Part shown: positions 1 to 13,300 of the stretch, in pieces | How positions within the stretch are numbered: position 1 is the stretch's first letter | Layout: each line of letters opens with the position of its first letter | DNA from: Nipponacmea schrenckii | Lineage: Eukaryota; Mollusca; Gastropoda; Lottiidae | Length of the DNA stretch: 64,000 nt | Assembly (NCBI GenBank): GCA_030562195.1 | Contig: CM060199.1 | Location: 28,850,338 to 28,914,337, forward strand | Reading direction: 5' to 3' | Notes under the pieces: generated by a model | Database searches by the model: none | Seen by the model: the letters and a program-made list of their open reading frames with translations, nothing else | Told to the model about the DNA's origin: nothing | Made by a program: the position numbers and the translations under genes

Positions 1-320
1 TCATTAGATTTAAATTTTGAAAGACATTTGTCTGATCATTAGATTTATATTTACAAAGAGATTTGTCTGATCATTAGATTTAAATTAGAAAGAGATTTGT
101 CCAATCATTAGATTTATATTTACAAAGAGATTTGTCTGATCATTAGATTTAAATTAGAAAGAGATTTGTCCAATCATTAGATTTATATTTACAAAGAGAT
201 TTGTCTAATCATTAGATTTATATTTACATAGAGATTTGTCTGATCATTAGATTTATATTTACATAGAGATTTGTCTGATCATTAGATTTAAATTAGAAAG
301 AGATTTATCTAATCATTAGA
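1..320. repeat. 35-bp minisatellite, truncated by window edge
   Basis: About nine head-to-tail copies of a 34-35 bp AT-rich unit beginning tcattagattta and ending agagatttgtctga. Two subtypes (one with tatatttacaaag, one with aaattagaaag in the middle) alternate, which suggests duplication in two-unit steps. The array runs off the left edge. It lies upstream of the first recognised SLC3-like exon and is probably inside an intron of that gene. Confidence 0.9.
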
Positions 321-450
321 GGTATAAGATCCATATAAATATGTGTTCAAGATCCGTTTCATTGCACTTAAAAGAAATTATGAAATATCGCTTTCCAGAT
401 CAAGACATTTTTCAACTGTAAATTGTAGGTATCAATATATAACGTTCCAG

Positions 451-3400
451 CCTGGACATCTGATGCTGGTAGAGGACAGTATTATTTACATCAGAGAGAA
501 ACCAGTCAGCCTGACCTAAACCTGAGATCTGATGCTGTTAATATGGAACTGATAGTAAGTATCGAAACAGTTTGTATTTGATTATGTTCATCATAAGATT
601 TGACAGAGGTTGAGAGTATATCCCAGGTTTATATTATAACTATTTTCATGTTGATTCAAAATCAAAGGAACAGTATAATATGAAGCCTATAATTTGAATG
701 CTTATTCTTTTGAATGGCAACCAGGTGCAGTGACAAAAGGGGTACTGAACAGTTGAGTATACCCTAATTTCAAATATACTACAGTTTTCAGTATTTTAAT
801 TAGAGGAATGAAATGCCTCGATTTCTGGAAAATACTTTTAATGCTTCATCATTGGATTTCTATATTGATTCTAGTTTAATCACAGATCACAAATAAACAG
901 TATATTGATACATATATATACATGCGAAACACATCAAATGAATATCTGAAACACACCTTTTATGTTCTTGTATAGGTTTGATTCTTATTTAGATCTTTGT
1001 TTTTATTTTAGGCAATAATGAAATACTGGTTAGATTTAGGCGTGGATGGTTTCTATATTAGAGACAGTGGTCGGCTATTAGAAGATTATGATTTGAGAGA
1101 TGAACCGAAATCAAATACCACCTCATCTACTAATCCGGTTAGTTCGTTTAATTTCTTTGATAGATGTCATGGTAGTAAGCACATTTCAAATTGAGAAGGA
1201 CTGACATTGAAACCTGGAAATGTAGGACTTAATCTCGTTTGATTTATTTTAGAAGATCAAATTATTTTTAGCGGAAATAATCAAGAGCCTCCCTACCCTC
1301 TTTTATACGTCCCCACGTGCACAATAATATGCATTATATTTCTTTTCACTGTTGGATTCGCATAGTGGAGATGGAACTTTAAGACTACTTCGGAAATCTT
1401 GAAATTGAAGTTACTTCCCTTTGTGGCTTATTTATAAAAATCTTTATTTCAAATTTTCGAAAGTAGTTTTTTTAATTAAAAGCTAGCGTGATCGCTGCTT
1501 GGCGAAACTTACACAAAACAAAATTATGTCACGACGAAATACTTCTCATATATTGCCCGACTGTATTCACCTATTTTATTGATCACCTTCTTGCTTTACA
1601 GATGGATTATGATTATTACGACCACATCTATACATATGCTCTACCAGGGAATACTGATCTGTTTGCAAGATGGCGACACTTCCTCGATGGATATGGTAAC
1701 AAAACAGGAAGCTACAAGTAAGAGCTGCGATATTTTTCAAACATATTAGATTAATTGACTGAATATTCTTTTAATATTTCAGATGATTATATTAGGTAAA
1801 TATTACAGATGATTATATTATATAGACATTTCGGATGATTCTATTATGTAGATATTTTAGCATGATTTAATTGTGTAGATATTTCAAACTGAATATTATG
1901 TAGATATATTAAACAGAATATTATTATTATCAGATGATTTATGTAGATATTTTAGCACGAATATATCATGTGGATATTTCAGACTGAAATGTTCATAGTT
2001 CAGATAATTATACTATGTTAATACTTCAAATGATAATACTACATTAATATTTCAGGTGGTTAATAACCACCTGGTTTGGTTATACTATGTGAATATTTCA
2101 GATGGTTATATTTATGTAAATTTTTTCAGATGATTAACGATAATATGTGAATATTTCAGATGATTTGCTTGAAATATTATGTAAATATTTCATATGATTT
2201 GTCTATATTATGTAAATTTTCCGATGATTTTATAAATCAAATATGTCATACTGACTATTATGTAAATATTTCAGATTATTATTTGCTGATGTTGACAGTG
2301 ATATTGAAACTAATATGGACTACTATGGTATGTATAATAGAGATGGAGTAGACTATCCTCTTAATAAACACTTCCAGATGATCCAGAATGGAACCGACAT
2401 CCAGGCCATCTACTCTAAGATTAAATCTTGGATTGAACATTTACCGTCTGGGCGATGGAGTAACTGGATGGTGAGTGTCTACATTTGTGTGTTTAAATGG
2501 TGCATGTTTTTAATTGCACGGAGTTTTAATTCACCTTTATTAAAGTTAAACGAACGTGAATTTTATGAGAGGAATTTTTTCATGGTACTTTGATGTTTTT
2601 TAGTTAATTATTAGACGGTGTTACATCCAAAGCATCGACCTTTTATTAATGAGCGTTTCTGAGCTTTAAATATAACGATGTTTCTTTTTCGTAGGGAGGT
2701 GACGAAAATACCGGACGAATGGCAAACAGAAGATCAAAGCTCAATAGACCAATGTTGTTTTTAACCATGTTGTTACCTGGAACGCCATTTGTTTACTATG
2801 GTGACGAACTTGGAATGACCAACTCCAAGGATCGTCCGTCAACCGAATCGTCACGTGATCAAATTATGAGAGCACCTATGCAATGGGATGATTCCAATTT
2901 TGCCGGTTTCTGTCAAAACTGTACGAACACTTGGATGCCAGTGAACACAGACTCCACTAACAAGACAGTGATGGTGAGTCATTTTAATAACTAGCTTATT
3001 CTCAATCACGGGCAAAAAGTGTTCATCCGAGTTTTTTTTCGAACCCGTCTGATAATAACAGAAAATTATAGATGCTTTTGCATCTAATCGGCTAATTTTA
3101 ATTTTGATAATACTATAATTCTTTCAGATGTTGTCAAAAGATTCCAATTCAATGTTAACGCTGTTTAAAAACCTCACCAGCATCAGAAATAAACCATCAT
3201 TCAAACATGGCGACTTTAAACTTTTCCCACTCAGTGGTTCTATAATCTCCTTTATTAAAGAGTTCGATGGAGAGATTGGGTAAGTAAATGGCTATTCCGG
3301 AACTAAATCCATACAGGCTGAACATTTAATGGTCAAACTGTACTCACCAGCATATGGGTTTTCAATATTGCTCAGGGGGAATATAGCAAAGTGATATCAT

Positions 3401-3847
3401 GAGTTGCATAGCTTATGTATTAAAATATGATCATTCATTATCATTTGCATTATCTGAAGCAACGACTGGAGCTGGGAACTTTATTGTAACGTTAAGTATG
3501 GTTATTTTGTCATTGTATTTAAACACCTTAGTATAACTGTTAAATTATAACGAAAGTGTCCTTATAACAATGACTTTCGTGGACCTTATGCTAAAAGATT
3601 AAACTACAGTACAATTTCGTTACCATTGCCTTTCAGGTATCTCATCGCTGTAAATGTTGGAAGTTCTTCATCTACCATTGATCTTAGTGGTAAGCACGAC
3701 ACCTTACCAGAGACTACCAGTGTGGTTTTAACCACTAAAAATGGTGCAGGATACGCTCTAGACGACGAGGTATCACCATCTTCTGTGACGTTGAAAGCGT
3801 ATGGGGGGATTGTTGCAAGCTGGAAATACGTCGCCAAAGAGCTGTAG
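451..3847 (+). CDS. SLC3A1: SLC3-type amino-acid transporter heavy chain (rBAT-like), 3' part, 7 exons
   Basis: Exons 451-554, 1012-1137, 1602-1717, 2275-2470, 2695-2973, 3128-3279 and 3637-3847 (stop) join in phase at GT/AG sites into about 393 residues; the 5' exons, including the membrane segment, lie outside. The product resembles the extracellular alpha-amylase-like domain of SLC3 heavy chains, which chaperone and anchor SLC7 light-chain transporters at the plasma membrane. Visible family blocks: RGQYYLHQ..QPDLN, GVDGFYIRD, DHIYTYALPGNTDL, RWSNWMGGDENTGR, LPGTPFVYYGDELGM, MRAPMQWDDS. The nucleophile Asp position is Arg (GFYIRD), the acid/base Glu is Asp (LLFADVD), and the third Asp is Asn (GGDEN), so glycosidase activity is not expected. 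Several N-x-[ST] sites fit an extracellular domain. The C-terminus is short, without the long tail of vertebrate rBAT. The symbol denotes the nearest relative; orthology to SLC3A1 versus SLC3A2 or a maltase-like paralogue is not settled. Confidence 0.82.
1775..2274 (+). repeat. Degenerate ~28-bp intronic minisatellite carrying acceptor-like sequence
   Basis: The intron between the 1602-1717 and 2275-2470 exons is filled by about 18 diverged units of the form tattatgtaaatatttcag followed by atgattat. The last unit supplies the real acceptor (tatttcag at 2267-2274) of the exon that starts at 2275. Several upstream units keep tttcag, so multiple decoy 3' splice sites precede the used one. Confidence 0.75.
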
Positions 3848-6800
3848 ATCTAATATACCAAAAACCAATAATACTTAAATCCAACCTTTTATAATATTTT
3901 ATAAATATATTGATATCCAAATAGAACAAAATTTACGAATGAACTTTTTGAAATTGTTTTAAATGTTTAAATGGTAATACTTTTGAAAACTTGTTTGGTT
4001 TTATGGGGTCCCCATTGTCAAGCTTTACATGGCATTCTGTAACCGCCATTCATTAATTTATTTTATAATTTGATTGAGATACATTGAAGCAGATTGTGAG
4101 AGAAACTGACCTGGAGTTATTAAATCTCATACGCTTGAGCATTACGCTGTTGACATAAAAATGACAAACAAAGTCCTTTTATTTTCACACAAATAAACCC
4201 CTTAAAGTCACAATGATGCCATATTTAAACTTTAATTTATTGGATCTGAAAAAGGTTGTCCGACCTTCTTGTGTGTATCTTTTGACTTCTATTTGTGACA
4301 TTCAGATTCTTCGTCCAATACCCGTGGTTCCTGCAATTCCGGCAATGACATATACCCCACAAGAGATTAAAGGCATTATACACATAAAAGAAGCTAGCTA
4401 TACCTACAATTGCTTTAACTGGTGGTAATGTTAGGTTATGGGTACAAATCCAGAGTCGAATAAAGAATTTACAATATAGTGTAGTAATTCATTGAGTGTA
4501 ATTGTATTATATGTTAACTACAGTGTAATTAAGATATTATAGTGAAAACGGACAGTGTACACACAAATAACAAGCTAAATTATGGACAACTATAATTATT
4601 GTCTATAGAATCGAACTTGGTTATTACATTTTTATCGTATGAAGATGAAACTTGGTCTAAAACGTCTTTCTTAAATTACAAGCAAATTGCTATACGGCGA
4701 AGTCGATGAATCATTGTGTGTATAACTACGTGTGGCTCACATATAGCTTAGAAATAAGTAGAAGCATACGTCGGATATTGTGTTCTAGTAAAAATGTTAC
4801 ATGTGCAAACATGTTTACGTGCTATACTGAAAACCTATTTCTAACCTCTGGGTAACCTGATTTGAACCTTTGTCGATCTTAAACGTTATACATCGTTACT
4901 TATATTTAGTGTGTGTCATATTGATTATGTTAATTTGACCCGTTTGTAAGTTATGCTGCCGGAAGATGAAACTACCCAATTCCGTCAATCTGAGGAAGCC
5001 CATTTGATTGAGACATTAAATACAGCAAGACCCATAGGAATTAATATTCACCATAGTGCTGACATAGCACCCTTTGTCGTCTCGTTTAATACAACCAGTA
5101 ATAAAGCAAGCATGCCCATTTTTGTTCATAGCAAACTAAAAACAATCTGCACATAATAGGTACTATAATACTAGTTATTATTTTTTTCTGATTTCAAATC
5201 AGAACAGAAGAAATCATATGCAGACCATTTATCCCAATTTCTCAATAAAATATTTGTTCCACCCTAGGTCTATACATTTAGGAGAAACAATCCCTCCCTT
5301 CCCGAAATCTAAAGTAGATATTATTATACAAAGCAAAAAAACATAGTCATGTCGAGATTCAAGTTTATTGTTCATGCAAAACACATTCCAAAATGTATAA
5401 TATATAGTATTTAAAAAAGCTACAAGCGAATTTAAAATCTAGAATATAAAATTCTGGAACAAGCACAGCTGAAATGTAAGACTTTGCGAATTTGCATAAA
5501 GCTTCAATTTTATCATCAGAGATTAAGTTATATGCTTTTGTTCGTTTGTCCAAGCTATGTATATAATACATCTGAAAGTTTTACAGGACAGTCATAAATC
5601 TTAAACCATTCTTGTGCGTACTGTCCGAAAACCCAAAACAATGCCAACAAACTTAGTGAAAGTATCAGATAACCGCATAGCTCAAAACAACTGCAAAACA
5701 TGTACAGTATCATGCTCTATTCATACAGATAGAACAATAAAATTGCACTGTGTTACTTTATAGAATAATATAAAAAGAGTTAAACTGTGTTGACTATGTC
5801 GTCAGGGTTTGAGGGCCAAAGGATTTCGGATTGCCTGAGATGAATCTTGAGCATTCTGGGGGCTTTTCGCTATTTAATGATGATCCTTTGACGTCATCGG
5901 AGATAATTCCCCCTTGAAAGTGATACAAATCGCTTAAATTGAACTCTAAAAACACTATGTCGACACATTTTCACTCTTTCAAACTCTATTTCTAAGTTAC
6001 AAATGTGAAAAATTATTAAAACGTAATTATACAAAATGTCAAAAAGATTAGCACTAAATCATGTGAAATATGGCACATTTGAGAGTTGGTATTAACTCAT
6101 ACTCCCACAACAATCGATTATTTGTCGAAATTAATGTGTTCATCCTTTATTTGCATCCCTTGGATACCATACTTACCACACATTTTATATTTAAAAAAAA
6201 TAACTTATCTTGAAAGTTTTTAAGATTCAGAGCGAGTTTAACAGGAGGAATTCCTATCTCCGATAGCTGAGTAATGCAAAATTGGTTTTACAGCTGTTAC
6301 AGCTTTATGGTATCAATAGACGGCGACCGTATGGTGTTCTGTACAGTGTACTCTGTGGGGTAATTGGTACACGTTTAAACAGAAGAAGCAAATCATGTCC
6401 GAATCAACACCAGTACCTTGTACTTTTTGAACGTTCTTTCACCGCACCATACACCCTACGATAACCATACTCTAATCTTGTCGCACCTTAACCTTCAGAG
6501 AAAAACCATTAACGTAGAAATGTAATTTTTGATTTCTTAGCGATCTAAAGGATATTATGGCAGAAGAAAATGTTATTCATATGCCTTGTAACGTATTGTA
6601 AGGCCCGAACTCCTTCTGTCCGTTGACTATACGAATTACTTTTTCGCTTGTTATTTTAAAATCCGTACAACTTCCATGAGCATAAAATAAAGTCCGTGTT
6701 ACGTAAAAATTTTGCGTATACGCAATACGGATTGTTGATAAGTAGTGTAAGTTGTTTTTATTGTAACAGAAGGAGTGAGCTAGTGCGCATTAAAGGGTCG

Positions 6801-6905
6801 TTTGCTTGCTATGAAATGCATAATATAAACTATCAGAGACAAAATGAAAACCCTTATTATTCGGACTAGCCTTGAAAATGAAAATGACTAAAGGTAATGT
6901 AAATG
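3848..6905. other. Intergenic, no supported gene
   Basis: Unique AT-rich sequence between the SLC3-like stop codon and the NHL gene. Only short open frames are present, for example 4953-5156 and 6282-6464, without recognisable domains or splice context. An AATAAA-like motif occurs near 4192 and could end the SLC3-like transcript. One short inverted-repeat element lies at 6609-6776. Confidence 0.5.
6609..6776. mobile_element. MITE-like element with 11-bp terminal inverted repeats
   Basis: The left end actccttctgt and the right end acagaaggagt are exact reverse complements, 168 bp apart. The interior is non-coding and AT-rich and contains a small palindrome, gcgtatacgc. No clear target-site duplication is visible and no second copy was found here, so assignment to a transposon family is open. 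Confidence 0.4.
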
Positions 6906-8344
6906 CTAAATAGAAATAGCATAATAAAGCAACATATTTAATGATTTATAATCATCAGCGTTGTAACGAAATAAACATAGTTCGTGTTTGTCGTCGAGCT
7001 CTGCTTGAGTTATCACGAGTCGTCCAGTTGGTGAGAAGGCAATGCACTTAGGTGAAGAAAGCCCGTCTTTTGGAGTAAGAATTTCCCATAATCGTCCATT
7101 TTTAGTAAGTATATAAACAGTGTTATTGCATATTACTATTGTATTCCCTTCATTATCCGTACAAAGACCTTGTAACGACACAAAACTCTCACGAGGTAGC
7201 TTAAAATCACTCAAACTAAACGATCGGAGTAATCTGCCTTGAAATTGGAAGATCTTGATGGAACTATTTCCCGTATCAGAGACAATTATTTGCCGGTCTC
7301 TGTTCACAGTCACAAAATACGGATGATCGAATTCCCTTGCGCCATCACCATAGCAACCGATAATGTGACTTGGTTCGCCATTTGGATGTAAAACGATTAC
7401 TTCGTGTTTGCAAATATCCGTCACCACTAAATGACCTTCAAAAGTAACACATATCCCGTATGGAAATTCAAATATACTCTTTGGTTTGAAATGCTGCAAA
7501 AGGTTTCCTCCAATTGAGAAAATTTTTACTGAGGCGTTTACGCTGTCTGTGACTGCTATGGTGTCATTGAGGGTCATTGCAACACACATAGGGTAACATA
7601 AATTATGCGGTTCACTTCCTTTAGTTCCAAAAGTAAACTTAAAGAGTCCATCACTGTTAAATATTTGAATTCTGTGGTTCTCGGTATCAGCAACTACTAT
7701 ATCACCTAAAATTACATAGAGAATAAATTATCTTTATCGTCCCATTTGGTAGAGAGACTGAGTAAAAACTGCCTCATTTACTCAGATTCCAAAAAGCAAG
7801 TGATGTCCATTGAATATTCACAATTCCGGAATGCATCATGACATTCCGTGACTGTATTTGTCAACTTGACATACCTTTCGGCGTGTCCACATAATCAATA
7901 ACGTTCGACATGTTTGTATATCTTTTTATGTATCTTAAACTCTTCTAAGATTAGTTTACATTAAACTTTTCTAGATTTTATTTATCTCTTACCATACAGT
8001 CATATTGGGGGACGTATGGAAGATTTAACAATGTAATGACTATCTTCCTTCATACATCTCATACAAATTGTAGATCCCGACTTTTCAAAATCAAAAGCAT
8101 TATTGGAACTTAACTGCACTTATACAGTTCGCTTCTCTACATTTCAAAATCATAATTGACCTACCGGATTTTGTAACAGTTATACCACAAGGCATATTAA
8201 ATTGACCTTTGCCTCGGCCCTTCTTTCCTAATTTTCTCAGTAGTTTGCCTTGTTCAAACTCTGCCTTGGCAACCGTCGTTTCCGAGGCAAAAAACTTTCG
8301 CACCAAATACATCATTGATGCTGTTTGGTTACATTTTGTTGGCT
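6906..8344 (-). CDS. NHL-repeat (TRIM-NHL-like) protein, C-terminal two exons
   Basis: On the minus strand, exon 8344-8165 joins exon 7705-6906 (stop 6908-6906) with matching phase: ..VTKS + G + DIVVADTENHRIQIF. Together they give about 325 residues forming most of an NHL beta-propeller. Repeats are recognised by GQFNMPCGITVT, GDIVVADTENHRIQIFN, FPYGICVTFEGHLVVTD and FDHPYFVTVNRDRQIIVSD. The segment before the propeller (EFEQGKLLRKLGKKGRG) resembles the linker that precedes NHL domains in TRIM2/TRIM3/TRIM71-type proteins. Those proteins bind RNA or protein partners through the propeller and often carry RING, B-box and coiled-coil domains at the N-terminus. No such exons were found upstream within this window, so the gene is 5'-incomplete here and the TRIM assignment is inference. 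NHL proteins are commonly expanded in molluscs. Confidence 0.8.
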
Positions 8345-9559
8345 CTGAAATAATAATAAAAATAATAATAAAACAGTTGTTCCGCTTCAGTCAGTGTGTT
8401 AACTTTGTTTGTGCACCAAAATTTCAAAAAATTAGATGGTGCAAATTAGATCATTTCCAAATGTTATATCAGAAACAGATAATTGATCGTATGAAACAAT
8501 TCATTTTAGGCTGTTTCAATCATCTAAAAATATGTCGTGAATAAATCTCAACTCGATAACTAAAATATCAAAGGGATTATAGCATCTTACATATTTAACA
8601 AGGACATGTCTGCTATAAATATCCTTTGAATCGTATCTGAGAAGGATATTTCATTTAATATCACTTAGATACACATACATGTAATATGTCGCTGAGAAAA
8701 CTTGAACTGAGCAGCTCGTAAAGTTGGTTTTTATTTCGGATGAAGCCGAGAAGCGATAAATTAAGCTTAAAAACTACAACGGTAAAGAATTTCGGGATCA
8801 ATATTTAAGACAAAATGACCTAACACATCCATTACAAATAGTCACTTGAAAACATTGGAATTGTTGAGGACAGGTTACCTCCCTTCAACATGAAAGATGT
8901 CACCAGCATATTAAGGATAACAAGTTTGAAGACCTGGTGCCATACAGGCTGCTACAGGCAGTTCATGTTAAATACACACCAAAAACATCCCAACAGAATA
9001 CCAGATCACCCGTTTCGAACAATGCTGTATGAAAGGTTTTTGGTACCTTTTCGTATTCGTATCTTGGACAAACATAAATTTCTTCGGCAAAAGTGTTCAT
9101 TGTACGTCATGTTGTTCTTTATGAACAACATATACAATACTCCGTTAAATTGCGGGAACAAGACGCAAAATACATGTAGTCAAAACTCAATCGTTATTAG
9201 AATTGTTAGTTAAGAGTGTTATTGAAAACCAAGAAACCCCAAAAATATATGATTTAGCTAGCATATTTTGATTATTCAAAAAGTATTTTCAAGCCGGTCA
9301 ACTATGCATTGCCTTCTAACCTACCAATGATGAACCCATCTAAAGTGAAGATTGTTCAAGAAGCCATCTGAGCACAAATTGTCCACGATGCCAACTACAG
9401 TGCATGTTGTCCACGCACCCATGTACACAAAAGGTTGTCCACGAACCCATCTACATAGCAGATGTTCAAGGAAACCATGTACAGTACATGACCATGAACC
9501 GATATCTCTATGAAACAAAACAGTACAAATTATCAATGAACCTATATACAGCAGATTTG
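8345..9559. other. No supported gene; possible 5' region or intron of the NHL gene
   Basis: The minus-strand NHL exon begins at 8344 with an acceptor, so at least one more exon must lie to the right. I could not identify it. Open frames such as 8890-9213 on + have no domain and no coherent splice context. Outlying copies of the 28-bp repeat begin near 9320. Confidence 0.4.
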
Positions 9560-10300
9560 CACTAAGCGATCTACAGTGCAGATTGTCCCCGAACACATAT
9601 ACAATGCAGATTGTTCACGAACCCATATACAATGCAGATTGTCCCCTAACCAATATATGTTGTCCACGCACCAATATACACAAAAGGTTTTCCACGAATC
9701 CATCTACATTGCAGATGTTCTAGGAACTCATCTATATTGCAGATGTTCAAAGAACACATGTGTACATGACCATGAACCGATATTAACTAACAATATCTCT
9801 ATGAAACAATACAGTGCAAATTATCAATGAACCTATATACAGCAGAACCCATAAACAGTGCAATTGTCCTCGAACCCATATATATTGCAGATTGTCCATG
9901 AACCCATATACAATGCAGATTGTTCACGAACCCATATACAATGCAGAGTGTTCACGAACCCATATACAATCCCCCCAAAAAGATGCAGATTGTCCACAAA
10001 CCCATATGCAGTGCAGATTGTCCACGAACCCATATGCAATGCGGATTGTCCACGAGCCCATATAAAATGCAGATTTTCCACGAACCCATATACAATGTAG
10101 ATTGTCCACGTACCCACATACAATGCAGATTGTCCACGACCCCATATACAATACAGATTGTCCACGACCCCATATACAATGCAGATTGTGCACAGCCCTT
10201 CAACACTACACATCCACAGACACATCTACAGTGAATATTTTTTACGAACCCGCCTGTAGTGTAAATTGTCCACGAAGAAATCAACACTGCAACTACGTTC
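9560..10300. repeat. 28-bp minisatellite
   Basis: About 24 copies of a 28-bp unit, consensus gattgtccacgaaccc followed by atatacaatgca, interrupted and more diverged at both ends (outliers from about 9320). Because the unit lacks stop codons in several frames, it generates overlapping open frames on both strands with Cys/Asn-rich periodic translations; these are not evidence of genes. Confidence 0.9.
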
Positions 10301-13300
10301 ATATTGATGTCAATCCTTAGAAGTTACATCTTGATCGTTGTGTTTTAAGATTGTTTACGAAACCCATCCACATACTTGATTTATTTATGATGTGAGATTC
10401 ATACTACACTAAGATAACACAAACAGAATGTAATGAAATGAAATGAAAACATAGATTTTCTTCTTACATAGAAAGTATTGTTCCAAAAAAACTTAACAAC
10501 AATACCTAACAAACAATCTACTATACATATCTTAATAAGGAAAGAATGTATATTTCTAATCTGTACAGTCAGGTTTTTAATTATCATGTAATATGACGTG
10601 TACTACAACCGTCTATTTTTATTGTTTTATTCTCAGTATTGATTACTTTCTCTAGGTTAATGAGGATACAATCAAGCTATTTCGTGATATTTTGTTAATA
10701 TTTTATACGATTTATTGACGCTAAGAATTTCATTATAATCACGGATTTTATTTTTCTCGTATGGATTCAATAATCAATCATTGTAACAATGGAATGAGCG
10801 GAAAATTACACACTAATGTCATTTTCCATTTGTGTGCGGAATAGGTTCAGTAAATCCGAATAAATATTATGGATAGACCGCCCACAGCTTCAAATTGAAA
10901 TGGATCAAGGAGCGTTAGCTTGAAATCGATAGACAGTATTTCGTAATTAGATCTTTGGTAAAGCCGCTAACGCAGAAAAAAATACTAGTAACGTACGCTG
11001 AAAATTATCTTTTTAAATGGGTTTTTTTAATTGTTGACTCAGGATTCATAACTATCTGAATTGAGTATAACGTACAACTTTATTGAGGGAAATTTTTGCC
11101 AGGACTGCAACATCACCCTGCTTTTTTGTAGCTTGTTCTTACTGTCTTAAACGAAACCTTGGACCTTCAGGTTAGCCATAACGGCTCCCAAATAACTATC
11201 TGAGAGTCGTAGACAAAAGAAACGTCAAATATAGAACATTTGCACAGATTATTCCTAAGGAATTGGATGGTAAATGGGAAAACATGGTAATTGATATTAA
11301 GGAATATACAACCATTAAAACAAAATCGATGGTTATGACATGATCAAGATCTTATAACAATTGAAGAATCTGTAAATTATTTACTGTTAAATTCTGAAAT
11401 ATGATATGAATTGTACAATGAGCCTTATTAACTGGTTAGGCAGTAAAGACGATAATAATCCTTCAAGTGCAGTATAAACAAAATATCACATTGGCTTAGT
11501 TCCAGGGCTTGCACCAATATACGTATATACAGAATATTGCCCCCGCTAAGTATTAACTACTCAAAATGTTCAATAAATATAGGCCTGGTCTTCATCCTAA
11601 TGAATAGTCCTGTCTTAAGGTCACGTTCGTCAGTCTTAACTCTAAATAGCCTATTAAGGTCTCGAGGACTCTTAACAGTTAACCTAATCATCCAAACCAA
11701 TATATATATAACATTAGAAATGTTAGCCATTGAAGTGTTGCATTCGGGCGTTCTTTCAACCAAAACGCAAAAGAAATAAATGAAAATGCATTCAACAATG
11801 TCTACGTCTTCTTCTTCTTCTGCAAGGGTAAATGAGGTGAACTTTCCTGACCAGTGCCGTTTACTTGTGTTTCATCATTTCCAAACACGGGGATGATTGT
11901 CAAATTCTAACAATGCTCTGTCCATTACAACCCCTGAACCCTCTTTTTTTTGGTTTAAAAGCCAATCCAAAATTATTCACATCGAAAGAATATCAACTAA
12001 ACAGAATTGACGTCTTTGAATTTCGAAGATATTAAACAGCAGTATTGTGATGACAAAGATTTCAGAAATGAAACACCATACTAACAAAATCAACAACCAA
12101 GCTGCCAAGAGCATAATATGTGATCGGCTGAGTTCACTTTATCTTCTAAGTTATATCAGTAGCAACAGTGGCTCAATTGAAACTGGGGGAAACTGCTCAT
12201 GAAAAATTTCATCGTTCAAGTCGTCCTAAATAGCTGTATCAGAGACAGAAAAATAAGGCGTCATCATGCCAATTGACATTCAATTTAATTTTACTTCACT
12301 CTTCAACTTTTAGAACTGACGTTTAAAAAGCTTAATGTATTCTAAGCTGTCAGTTGCTTCCGGTTATAGCCGTGATGATTGAGTGAACTAAAGTGCACGT
12401 TTTGTCTTCATTTCAGATGAAACCCAACACCATTCTGTCACTGTGATGGGATATTTCATCAAATATTATGACAACTATTAAATTGCAGCCGCCCACTTAA
12501 ACACGTCAAACTAATCCTGATATAGAAAGTTAAAGTTTACATAATAGAGCAATAAAGTCAGGTTAAGCCATTGAAACAGCAAGGGAATTGAAAACGATTA
12601 CGTTCAGAAATCAGTGTACGCGGATATGAAGTATTTTAATTGTTTGGGGAAAGGCATTAACAGAATGATCTTCTTTGACAAACAACACAAGGACCAAATG
12701 GAAAAGATAAACTGTAAAAATGGCAAAAACTGAATTTTTGCTAAATATTTGCCAAACGCAAAACCAATTAAAAAAAAATTATCTACCTTAAAAAAACAAT
12801 CAGACATGGCGCTTTTTGTTTTAAGGCAAAGTAACGTCATGTGTATCCTAATTTTTATTCATATACTTATACTACAATCGTTTATTCACGTTAGTAAAGG
12901 CATCGGAGAAAGTAAGGGTTTACTGGACTTAAAGAAAAAAAGAAGCAGTAGAACGATAAATATACAATTCGGTGTCAATCAAACAAGGAAAAGATATCAA
13001 ATTCATTTAATTCCAAGCTGATTGTTTCGATCCGAATAACTTGTAATCATCATGTCTGGTATAATACCGACTACTTTATCTCTCTTTAAAATCGATGTAA
13101 GTCCTATAATTAAACTGTCTGGTATGAACAAGACTAACCATGACTCACCGTTTAGTTTATTCTATGACGTCAAAGCATTGATCAATATTCCATAAGGCTG
13201 GTGTCTTTTATTTTTGTAATGACTGTCGTCTGTGGAGTACTTCCGGTTTAAACAAACCCCCTTGTTTAGTGGTCATCAATTCCAAAGCTTGGTCGATGAG

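Noticed and set aside
2299..2470. Acceptor at 2297-2298 for the fourth SLC3-like exon
   Set aside because: It gives the correct phase, but it drops the block LLFADVDS that aligns with the acid/base region of the family; the acceptor at 2273-2274 keeps phase and restores it.
4300..4400. Minus-strand segment reading ISCGVYVIAGIAGTTGIGRR with a membrane-like stretch
   Set aside because: Only ~30 codons, preceded by a stop and with no clear acceptor; too short to support as an exon.
4953..5156. 67-aa open frame starting MLPEDETTQFRQSEEA
   Set aside because: Reads somewhat like protein, but it has no domain, no signal peptide and no convincing splice neighbours; kept only as a note.
9813..10320. 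Overlapping Cys-rich open frames on both strands
   Set aside because: All come from the 28-bp minisatellite; frames on both strands overlap and have no signal peptide or splice context.
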